Assembly: GCA_963969595.1 (NCBI GenBank)
Contig: OZ018409.1
Span: 33,989,282-34,053,281, forward strand
Source: Neckera pumila
Taxonomy: Eukaryota > Streptophyta > Bryopsida > Hypnales > Neckeraceae
Length of the DNA stretch: 64,000 nucleotides
Reading direction: 5' to 3'
The notes under the pieces are model-generated. The model searched no databases. It saw only the letters and a program-made list of their open reading frames with translations, and was not told where the DNA came from. Position numbers and translations under genes: made by a program. Shown here one piece after another: positions 11,798 through 25,560 of this stretch. Each line of letters begins with the position of its first letter. Position 1 is the first letter of the stretch.

Positions 11798-12480
11798 TAG
11801 TTCCCTCCTTCCAACACTCCTCAGTTAAGCCTCTCCAAGCCTCCTCCAAACTCGCCTTCAAAACCTTCAAAAACCTTTCAAACCCTTGGAACCGGCCACC
11901 AAACCCTCGGTCCAGCGTACCAATCCGCCAAGCGAACTCGCCTCTTCTTCTCGCGGCGGCCACTCCTTCCGAGCCGTAACAACAGCAACAACACTACACT
12001 ACTTCCTCACGGAACTAAAATCCCTGGCATCCCCTGCATCCCCTGCATCCCTAGAAATTCCCTAAGCGGAATTGAGAGAATGCGGCAGCGGCAGCGGCTG
12101 CGGCTGAAGCTGCGGCTGTGAGAATCAAAATAGCGGAGAATGTGAGCGGCGAAAAGCTTGGTAAGTTGGGAAGTAGTGTTTGTGGAGTAACTTAGCCCGG
12201 ACGGAGCTATGGCGATGGCGGACGAGTTGGGTGTCAGCATTGCAATGAACGAGAAAGGCCGCACAGGCGGCCACGTCGTTGATGTTCTGGCAAAGGGGGA
12301 AAGGGGAAGAGAAAGAGAGAAAGGTGGTGCCGGGGACGGCAGGGCCCACGGGCTAACTTACCGGGCGGACTTGCTTCGGCCGTTCAGTTCCTTCCCTTTT
12401 TGACGGGGCAAGTGGGGCGGTGGCGAGGGGCGACGGCGTGGAGAGGAGGAGCATGTGCACCGGTCCACGCTAAAATTGAC
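11798..12480 (-). promoter_or_regulatory. GC-rich 5' UTR and promoter of the HY5-like gene
   Basis: This is a local GC island directly upstream of the first ATG (11797), in an otherwise AT-rich region. Pyrimidine-rich stretches typical of plant leaders lie close to the ATG on the minus strand. An ACGT core in CCACGTCG is present at 12271-12278, about 475 bp upstream of the ATG; bZIP factors of this class bind such cores and Arabidopsis HY5 regulates its own promoter, so autoregulation is possible but only inferred. GGGCCCA near 12341 resembles a TCP/site II-type element. The transcription start was not located. Confidence 0.55.
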
Positions 12481-12656
12481 ACGCTAAGGGAGCAAGATGT
12501 TGGGATGGAATAAAGATCTACATATTTAATTAGTGTTGAATGTTGAGAAATTAGTATGGGGCAACCCAATTTCACTATTTTGTGTAGGTATTGAGCCCGC
12601 ATTAGTTTGGGTACCTCACAAGTCACAACCATCAATTTAGGGTCATCTCAGACCAG

Positions 12657-12945
12657 TGTTTTTTTTTTCATTTTCCATGAAGTGGCGAAGTGGCGAAGTG
12701 GTGATATTAAATGTTACAGTGGTGCTCTAAGTTTCAACATTCCTTCACATACTGGATAGAAAATGTGATACTACATATCTATAATTCTATTTTCATTCAC
12801 AATATGACGATTTCATCTAAGATTTTTCTTAAACTTGAAGTTTTTGAGCAATTTCATCCAAAATTTTACTAAAAATTTCCTATAGGCTTGGTGCTAGGTC
12901 AAATTTTTTGGTGCAATTGTGCACCAAATCGCCTAAAAAAAAAAA
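12657..12945 (+). repeat. Dispersed ~285-bp repeat, copy 2
   Basis: Same orientation and near-full-length match to 1996-2275. It differs by an extra GAAGTGGC unit near its start and scattered substitutions. In this copy it stands alone, without flanking foldback arms, which shows it is an independent repeat that was nested in the other element. Confidence 0.8.
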
Positions 12946-13116
12946 TTGTCTTAGACCTCATCCCAACAAAAAGAATGCAACAATGAAGGAACTATGTGTG
13001 TTGTATGGGTTGGTGCACTATTCATGGCTCGAGTTTAGAGAAGTGCATGTGCCTCCATATGGCTAAGCAATGGCTCATGAGCTAACTTTTTACAGTGAAG
13101 GCAACCCAATTGTTAA

Positions 13117-14018
13117 CCCCTAAAGGACCATTGTTCCTTCGGGGGACAAATGGGATTTTGGGCAGGTACCTATAGGTGGAATTTTTATTGTGATTTTCTA
13201 AAACTTTTTTTGGAGATAGAAAAACTGATAAGCTTTGTGGGAATATCATTTTTTTCAATCGGTGCCTGGGAAAAAAAGTTATGCCCAAATAAGCTCAAAA
13301 CAAGGGAGAGGGGACAGCAAAAAAAATTTCCAAAAAATTTAAATTTTTCTTTATAATTTTTTTCCTTATAGATTATACTTTTGTCTATTTGGAAGCTTTG
13401 ATTCATTTCATATGGATTTTTTATGAGAAAGTTATGGACCATCTTGTTTTTTGGGCAATTAGAGCATCTTCTTGAAAAAATTAACTTGTAGGACTCATTT
13501 TGGAATGCAATTTTTGCAATTTTTCCAAAAAAAGTTCCACATGGTTTAGTTTTTGTGCTAGAACAATCCCACCATTGGGATTAGTGCATTTTAATTCCTA
13601 AAAGATATTAATATTTTCAATTTTCCTTCTATCTTGTACCTACTTCTACTTAATAATTTTCTTAAGAATGAAAATTAAGTTTTTTTGAATTTCTTTTTTT
13701 TTCCTAAACTCTCAACTCAATTCTCCACTAGAAAGATTAAAGCTCAAAACTCTGTAGTGCAAAAAATTCAAGTTGAAAATGTTCAAAATCAAAAAATCTA
13801 GTCCCGCAATGTGTTGAAAAACTTGTTTTTTTCACTTCAAACGCAGATATCTTGCAATCTATGTGGTCAAAATTTCTGAAATTTTTTCCACACATTCTCA
13901 TACTAATTAGATATAGGATCCTACGGTTTGATGTGGACAAAAAAATTTTTACTCTTTGCTCTAGAAATGGCGGTTTTGAGAGTTTTTTGGTAGAAAAAAG
14001 GCCTTGGTCCTTTAGGGG
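13117..14018 (+). mobile_element. TTAA-flanked non-autonomous element, 0.9-kb subtype
   Basis: Ends read CCCCTAAAGGACCA and its inverted match TGGTCCTTTAGGGG, and both are bounded by TTAA (13113-13116 and 14019-14022). The interior is the best-preserved copy of the 0.9-kb subtype, with CAGATATCTTGCAATCTATG and ATAGGATCCTACGG blocks shared with elements at 3560-4455, 44201-45075 and 51347-52065. Just outside the TTAAs is an 11-bp direct repeat GCAACCCAATT (13101-13111 and 14024-14034), which would also fit a Mutator-type duplication; other copies lack such a repeat. No transposase is encoded. Confidence 0.8.
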
Positions 14019-14034
14019 TTAAAGCAACCCAATT

Positions 14035-15144
14035 ACACTATTTTGTGTAGTGGCAAAAGTATAATTACCTTGTATGAAATCAGCCTCTCTTCTGGACGGA
14101 AATCTTGACAGTGTATTTCTTGAACACAATTGCATCAAAAAAATAAAAAATGTTGGGATGGAATCAAAAATGTTGGAATGAGGTCTAAGATCACCATGAA
14201 CTACTGAGTGATGTATGTGAGGTATCCAAATCAAATGGTGTGGTTGCTTGGGTAGGTCACTCTTTGTATGTTTGGGTACCCCACGTGCGGCGAGGGGGTA
14301 ATTTATAGGGGGCTATTTACTTTTTGGAGTTGAATAAAAGGACTCTATAATTATATAATTGATCAAAATGACCTATTTTATGGCACTCTATAATTACTTA
14401 TACGGCTTTGAAGACCCTAATTTTTCCTAGGGTATATTATTTATAAGGTGAAAAATAAACTCTTAAGGAAAGCGATGAGATCAAAAGCGAGAGCTCTAAA
14501 TCCTAAGCCGTAAGCTAGTCATCCAACATCCATCCACGCCACCTCCTGGGCTTTTCATCCGATACAGGCTGGTGCATTGTATACCCACCTAGTACTAAAT
14601 ATAATATCCCTAACGATACTGCGTAGGATATCCTTGTATATAAAGATTCATACTAAATACAGTACCCCTAATGATAATCCATAGGATACCCTTGTATATA
14701 TCACCCCTACATTATTTTAAAAAAGAAGTAATTCCCCCTATTTGATGTGTGCCTATATTACTTATACTAGATTTACCTATTTGAATGTCCCCTTTATTAT
14801 TTGTAATTTTATTATAATCTTTACCTCCAATAAATAAAACCCTCCCTATATTATACCGCATGTCATTTGTAAAATGCGCTAAGTGATCTACCCGGGTGTG
14901 GTTGCATATTCAATAAGTGGTGGTGACAGGTTCTTTATTTGTGAAATCAGCCTAACAAAAAGCTCTGTAGTGTATTTCTTGAACACGCTTGTATTCAAAA
15001 AAATAAAAAAAATAAAAAAATAGGGCTGGAATTAAGATCTTGAGATGGAATCAGGACGTGCGACTTTTTTTGTACATTGACAATTAGAAATCATGAATTT
15101 TGAAAAAAAAATGGATAACATTATGAATTTATATGAATAAACTA
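14035..15144. other. Intergenic DNA with short direct repeats, no gene
   Basis: A ~95-bp stretch beginning GTGAAATCAGCCT at about 14075 recurs at about 14942, both running into a TGTATTTCTTGAACAC block and an A-rich tract. The sequence right of the 13117 element (CACTATTTTGTGTAG at ~14036) also matches 12571 onward. These indicate an older local repeat that predates the insertion. No coding region was recognised. Confidence 0.5.
14594..14700 (+). repeat. Two-copy 58-bp direct repeat
   Basis: Two divergent tandem copies beginning ACTAAATA at 14594 and 14652 and ending CTTGTATATA, with about 80 percent similarity by eye. Confidence 0.7.
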
Positions 15145-15911
15145 CTCCCTCCGTTTCAAAATTATCTTCCACTATTGGCCTTAATTTTTTGTCCCAAAAA
15201 TGATTTTCTTGTTGCATTTTGTGACGTTGCGAGTTGGTCAGATTTGGATTTCAATTCCAACAAAACAACTCCAAGGAGTAGTTCCCCATCCTTTTATGCA
15301 ATCATCGATCAAAGGTCAGATAAATGAAATGACTAAACAAGTCAATCAACACTGTGTTCATTCCTATTTTTGGCATCTCTTTGAATATTGCCCGATTGAA
15401 GGAAATAAAGCTCTTGGAGGCAAAACAAAAAGTCACACATGGTCTTGGGCATATGCTAAATGCCTACAAAGTGATGTCCTCACATTCAACACTTAATTGA
15501 CCAATGGTGATGCCTAAAAGATTTTACTTTTTAATATTCCAAAACTATACTTTGAAAAGGGCTCCAAAACTCAAAGTTTCTAGAATGCTAGGAGTGCACC
15601 AAATTCTTGTTTTTTGCAGGGCCAAAAAATAGGACTTCTGCCACTTCAAACGCTGATATCTTCTAATCTACACGATGGAAATTAGTGAAATTTTTTCCAC
15701 AAATTCTCAAACCAGAGTACTACAAGATCCTATGGTTACATGTGTGCAAAAATGATGTTTTCCAAAAATTTGATACTTGTACTAGAAATGGCAGTTTTGG
15801 AGCATTTTTGGTGAGAACATAGTCAAAGAACTTTAGGGGTTAAAATGTTATTTTTAACCTTAATCCATAGCATTTTGTTCAACAATAAAGATCATTTTGG
15901 GACGGAGGTAG
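15145..15911. mobile_element. Stowaway-like (Tc1/mariner) element, 767 bp
   Basis: Ends CTCCCTCCGTTTCAAAAT and the inverted CATTTTGGGACGGAGGTAG, with TA on both sides (15143-15144 and 15912-15913). These are the standard Stowaway terminus and target. It is long for the type because it contains the decayed right part of a TTAA-flanked element (about 15610-15839, ending CTTTAGGGG before TTAA at 15840). The outer 70 bp on the right matches the element at 60313-61142 in inverse orientation, so both belong to one family. ORFs inside are not transposase-like. Confidence 0.85.
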
Positions 15912-18485
15912 TATAAATTATTGAAGTTCAACTCCATGTGCATCCTAAATTCATTTTTACATTCATGTATGCAATCTATTGCTATTTTAGACTACGTGTA
16001 TTGTACCCCTGGGTACGCAACTTCTATATTATATGGCGATGGTTATTATAATCACTTAAAATACATTGTCGTCCAATCTTATACATTGCTTCTGAAGAGA
16101 AAACACAACAATATTATACATGGATTAAAAGATTACTCATAAGGAGGTAATAGTTTGAAATGAAGTGAAGCCCTTCAATCCTTTGGGTAAATGTTAAATC
16201 TAGAGTCGTGATCATGAAAAAAATATGAAGTTAAAGGACATAACATATATAACCATAATCAACTCACAACTTTTTAAAATCTACTTTACTACTTTTAAAA
16301 ATGAATATCTTATGTGATTTCTCCCTACAATCAATGTATTTGTGGCTTGTTACTAAGGGTCCATAGCACATAATAACTAGATTTTGATGCTAAATATAGA
16401 CCTTTTAGCATATCCAAAGGTATTTAAACTAGTTTTTTAGTTATAACTAGTTTTTGAGATATTAAACTAGTTTGTATATAACTTCAAGGTTTTATCAACA
16501 CCAAATTGTAATGCCTTGGATAATTAGGAATTAAATTTACAAATCAAGTACAAATGTACCAACTTTTTAATTCAAAAAACTCTTTTCATTTGTTTTGCAA
16601 TATATAATGAGATGAATATTATATAATGTTTAATAGTAATGGAGCTGCAACATTTAAATCCTTTAAATTATTTGAAAGTTGCCAACTTTCAATCTAAATC
16701 ACAATTTGACCCTTTAAACTTTGTAATGTGTTGCATTTTGTATTTTTATGCTCTTCCAATAACAAAGTCTCTTGCAACAATAAGATGTTGCTCAAGGTGT
16801 ACAAAAAATACAATAGCATTTGAAACCAATGGCTTGGAAAATTCTCACAAACTTTGCCAATGTGTATACAAAGACATCGCACATTGAATCCAACATTGAA
16901 ATCCCAAAGGGTTAGTTTGAGCTCCAAAAGTCAAAAAAGGCTTACTTAGTAATCTCTGAGTCCTAAGACTCCACATAAATCTAGTCTAGGACTTTGTCTA
17001 ACATTTAAGAATTAGGGCTCTATCGAACATTTAAGGGTCTAGTCAAACTAGAAACTTATGATTTGGATACATAGCATTTGAAATTTCAATAAGACATTTT
17101 AATAGTTTAAGCAAGTAAATTTGAAAGATGAAGAAGAAGCTAATTGATCAACTTTCATCCAAAAATCAAATCAATGTTGAGCCAATCAAGGAGCCTTTCA
17201 ATATAGCTTGGTTGTAGAAGCCAACCATAGGTTCAAAAGAAAAAGAAAAAGAATTTTTCATCAATGACATTTATATCAAAGATAATTTATTTGGAGTAAA
17301 CTATTAAACTTTGGTAGGTAGCAACAACAACTATAGGAAAAAAAGGTAATGAAATAAAATAAAATAGTATGTGAGTGTATTTGCAATGTCTATTCTTTTG
17401 TTGATGTTGACAAAATTTCAAAACAATAGTAATAATAATAAATAAGAATCAATATGTCTTATTTGCAACATAATCATTGATGATTGTACAAGACAATGTA
17501 AAGCCCTTGTAATAATAATAATATAAAAGCTTGAAACAACATTTTGTGTCTTTTAGATGATTTTACAAAGACTTCATAGATGGAAAGAAATATTTTTTTA
17601 TCCAATTATTTGGGAGGAGTGCTTGAACCCAATTTCAATGAAAGAAAATAACATTGTAGGTACCTAGTTCACTTGTACTAATGAATATCCAACATGAACA
17701 CTAATTATCAACTAATGAGAATTAGAATGAGTTACATGAAAGGATAAATAGCTTTGTAGGTACCATAACACTATACAAAGATCTGTGGATTAGAATAGTG
17801 AATAATGTCTACAATAAGAGATTTGATTAGAAACTCAGAATGTTTCAAAATTTGATATTTTATGTGTGTACTATAATGCAGAACACCATGATGCAAAAGC
17901 ATACACTGTATTATCTAAATTAGAAAATCAAAATTCTATGATAAAATGCCTAAAGCTCAAATTATTATAAAATATTCCAATTTGGGAATTTGAGAAATTT
18001 TTCAAGTTGGAGAAAATACTAGACTAAATAGTCTTCATTTCTTTAGTTGGTCTCATTCAAAGAAGATAATTTTTATGACTTAAATTCAAAAAAAAGGAAC
18101 AAAAATTGCCCAAATACACTACAAGAAGATCCATGGATTTGCCATATTTTTATGTAGGAAAGTCAAAAACTATTACAAAGAAAGAATACACAATACCCCT
18201 TTTGTATAACTCACTTTATTTCTCATTAGTTGCATGTTTGAACTAATTTAGTGCAAAGTGAACCACCTTGGCTCTAATTTAATTTTTTAGGTGGAAATTT
18301 AGTTTAGTTGACAATTAGTATTCATATTGTCATTAAGTGTTGGTAACATTACCAACAATGTTACCACTTAGTGTTAAGAGTTTGTAATTAATATTTCAAA
18401 CCCTAAATTTCATTATTATTATACCAATTTCACCACCATGTTCTATGTAATGTCACAGATATAAATTAAAAATCCAATAATATTT
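15912..18485. other. AT-rich intergenic DNA, no gene seen
   Basis: Homopolymer-rich, with only short ORFs lacking any motif. A stretch at about 17800-18110 vaguely resembles the interior of the 0.9-kb TTAA subtype and may be an old copy; its ends were not found. Confidence 0.45.
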
Positions 18486-18489
18486 GGAG

Positions 18490-19723
18490 CTGATGTCAAT
18501 GATCTGTTGCCAAGAACACAGGTTCTCTACTTGAATCATGTCAAAATGGCAACTCGTCCCCAAAGTCAAATAGTAACGCAAAATAACTGTGAACATCCTA
18601 TCCTGTTAGATTTTGAATTGGCATTTATAACCAACTCCATCAACACTCAAGTGCCCTCCTCGGTTCCCTTGCACGTTCCAACCCATGTAAAACCCCTTCC
18701 AAGTTCCAATCATGAGAACATATTGCAAACGGCATCAAAGTAGTAATGAAACATTACTGTGAAATAAACCAGGGACAAATCCCAGTAGTAATAATGAAAC
18801 CAGCGACTTGAGCAAGGCCAAACAACTTTCAATCAAGTCTCAGTTGTGTTCGACAAATTCATTATTGCATCCGTCATCTTTAGGGGACTGACAGTCAAGT
18901 GCAAAGATTTCCAACCAGATAGGTGCGCATTATAAAAAATTACTGCCTGCTGTTTCGGCAAACATGCACTTACATATAGTCTACTTATTGAGCTGCAAAA
19001 ATGAGGAATCATTACTCCATAGATAAAAAGCCATTGGCGAGTATCTGCACAAATAATTAGGAATATTGGCTTCAGGGAAGTTGGTTGTTTACAACTGTGA
19101 GAACAAAGAGCAGAAAAGCAACAATCGACGTGTCAGTGGTGGACGATCCAAAGGTGGATATAAAATATTAAATGTCATTTCATCAAGCAGAATTGGTACA
19201 TTATACCAAGTCCACAAAAAAATTCACGAGCACACGACGAATGCACTCGGAATGAATAAGTTCAAATTGTGGCAGACTGTAGCATGAAAATAGAGAGTGG
19301 TGATTAGGGTACCTCAATGAGTGCACACACGGAGGTCACTGAAGCGGTAGTCTGGTTTCCTCCGAAACCCCATATTGAGACCCTGCTTTGAGCTATGTTC
19401 ACCTTGAATCAGTGTTGAAATCTACGTAACTTGTATGTACCTACAGGGTGCCACACTATTCTTTTGTACATACAACAATGTGGACCTCATATTCGAATCC
19501 ACAGCCAGTACAATAAGAAGAGGGCCCATTAACAGCTAGGAAATTATGGAAACAAAAAACTCAACACGGCTGCTGACTTAATTCATATACTGCTACTTAA
19601 CCCAAATTGTGCAAATGGTGCTCCCAATCAGCCGTCCGACTAGCAGAAGCCTTCTCACAACCTCATCTGTGCTGTCCAAGACATCAACCAGTAAGGGTCA
19701 AGTCTACAGATCCATGTCGTGAG
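18490..19723 (-). other. 3' flank and probable 3' UTR of the MAP kinase gene
   Basis: Composition shifts abruptly at about 18490 to a less AT-rich, gene-like sequence that runs to the MAP kinase stop codon. No domain-bearing frame was found. A long 3' UTR, possibly with an intron, is the simplest reading. No clear polyadenylation signal was fixed. Confidence 0.4.
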
Positions 19724-23431
<3,708 letters not shown>

Positions 23432-25030
23432 ATTCTGCAAACGCGCAAACTCAATCAGCGTCCACGTACGGTATGCCCATCCGCGAACAACACCTAAGAC
23501 GAATTACACATGAAGGCAATAGCTTCGGCACAATGAGGCGAACGCTAAAACATCACGCCATTTTACATGATCATACAAACTAGGACATCACTTTCTCGAA
23601 ACCCTCGAGTACCTTTCACCTCCAGACATTCAAAGCAAGTGACTTCCAAATTTCAGCGAGCCGTCATCCATACGATTTTCAGATGGAGGAAAAAAAAACA
23701 CTATTGACGGCACCGTCCCACTACATTCGCTAAACTCAATGACATTACACTAATAGCACCTTCGTGGAAGCCAAAATACGAGTTAAGCCACAGAATGACA
23801 AGCTGACATTAAAAACATAGCAAAACGAAAAAGCTAACAAATCATGATCAACATTCATGATCTACAGCAACTATGCCTAATCCCGTGACCAATAGTCGCC
23901 AATACACATTCAGTCAGCTGCAACCAAAAAAATGGCATCGAAACCCTTGCCTCGTCACTCGTGATGTGCAGGTGAAATCTAACCCTTACTTTCCGCCCGT
24001 AAGAAGAGCTAAGAGATTAGTAGCTAACAAGATCTACACATCATCTGCGAAAACCTATCATTCCAAGTCTCTTAAGACGGTTTCGTACTCCCAAGAAGCA
24101 ACTTCCAAGAAAACGCCAGCCTCAAAAACTGTGCAACTCCACCGAATCGCCGAAAATCCACTCCCAAATCCACTCAAAAACCGCAACCATAACATTCCAA
24201 GCACATAAGCCAAAAGAAACGAAATCAAAACAGAACAAGGGAGAGCCACAATCACGCACTTTCTCCGCGAATCAGCTGGCTGCATCCAGGCTCCCCGGCA
24301 CCGCGTCCGATGGTCGCCGCAGCGGGCTCAAGATCTCGTTCTGCTCACAAGAGCGCATCCATTACAACCACGACGACAACGAGGACAACGAAGACGAAGA
24401 CGACGACGACGACGCAACCCCTGGTCCTTGTGCGGTTGCCCTGCTAAACGTCGCAGAGCGAAGCCGACTCTGCCTCATTCCACACACAGAAGAAACTCTC
24501 CAACCTCGTGTGTTCTCGGGGTTGTTGATGTCCTGACGGGCACGACGACGACGACGGCAAGCAAGGAAGAAAGGAAGAAAGGAAGAAAGGAAAGCCAGGC
24601 TCGGCGATGGCGAGAGCGAGGAGGGGCTGGCGAAGGAATGCAAGCAAGGAACCCCTGCTCAAGGACGAGCCAAGGCCAAATCGCACTGGAGGGGGTTGTC
24701 CTGTAGCCTGCTCCCCTGCTTGGGTGGCTTCGTCCCGAACCTACCCGGCTTTGGAATTGCTTCGGACCGAGCCTCTCCGGGCTGGCAGTGCTTCGGACCC
24801 AGGCTCGTCGGGTGGGGCTTGGCTCGGCGAGCCTCGGTGGCCCCCTGCCTGCACTCTCCGAGAACTTCCTTACACTAACTCAAAGTTATTGACCTCGCAG
24901 ATTTTAGTGCGGCTGACCGGGTATCAATCTAGTGGAGCTCACGGGGCGCCGGACTCTTCGGGTATGTCCACTTTGGGTTCCGGTCTAATTTGCAATGGTC
25001 GGCTTACTTCGGAATTTGCGCTGGTGTATT
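23432..25030 (-). promoter_or_regulatory. MAP kinase 5' UTR intron, leader and promoter region
   Basis: A textbook acceptor (TTTGCAG, ending at 23435) sits directly before AATATGG of the start codon, so the first coding exon is preceded by a 5' UTR intron; a plausible donor is GTGCGTG at about 24259, giving an 825-bp intron. Upstream (24260-25030) is the strongest GC island in the window, with GAC and CTTT simple repeats that are pyrimidine-rich on the gene strand (about 24367-24600), typical of a plant leader. Open frames in this island are composition artefacts. The transcription start and a TATA box were not identified. Confidence 0.55.
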
Positions 25031-25149
25031 TTTCTTAGTGATCATGTCTAGTCCTTTGAAGAATATCACAAATTTTAAGTGCATAACATGTTGTTGAAAC
25101 TGAAGTATGTGTCACCCAGAAATCGTCACCTCAAATGTACAGGGCATTC

Positions 25150-25560
25150 ATTTTGAGTAGTGCAATTCTTCAATCTTGAGTGTCAAGTGTGACGTAGTTT
25201 CTTAGGTAAGGAAATTTTGACACTTGACAATCTTTTGGGAGAATAATTGTACCACGTTGGAGGTGATTGAACCGAGTGAATAGGAACTATTTGAATGTCA
25301 ACTAGTGCACTTGGTTTACTCTTGAATGCCAAGTGATCTAGTTTCTTAAGTAAGGAAATTCTTACACTTGACAATCTTTTGGGAGAGCAATTGTACCACA
25401 TTGAAGGTGATTGAACCAAGTGAATAGCGACTATTGAATGTCAACTAGTGCACTCGGTTCACTCTTAAATGCCAAGTAATCTAGTTTCTTAGGTAAGGAA
25501 ATTTCGGCACTTGGCAATCTTTTGGGAGAGCAATGGTACCAAGCACAGACATACTCAGAG
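25150..25560 (+). repeat. 144-bp tandem repeat, three units
   Basis: Units are marked by TAGTTTCTTA(G/A)GTAAGGAAAT at 25195, 25339 and 25483, an exact 144-bp spacing. Each includes CAATCTTTTGGGAGA and GAATGTCAACTAGTGCAC. Single related units occur at about 26712, 27797, 28424 and 28751, so the repeat is shared with the downstream duplicated segment. Confidence 0.9.

Noticed and set aside
3560..14018. TTAA-flanked family as Mutator-like elements with 9-11-bp duplications
   Set aside because: Only the copy at 13117 has a longer direct repeat; the others and the empty site at 28296 support a 4-bp duplication.
24362..25038. Several overlapping ORFs of 80-143 codons on both strands
   Set aside because: They sit in a GC-rich, simple-repeat leader region of the MAP kinase; low stop density follows from composition and the frames contradict each other.
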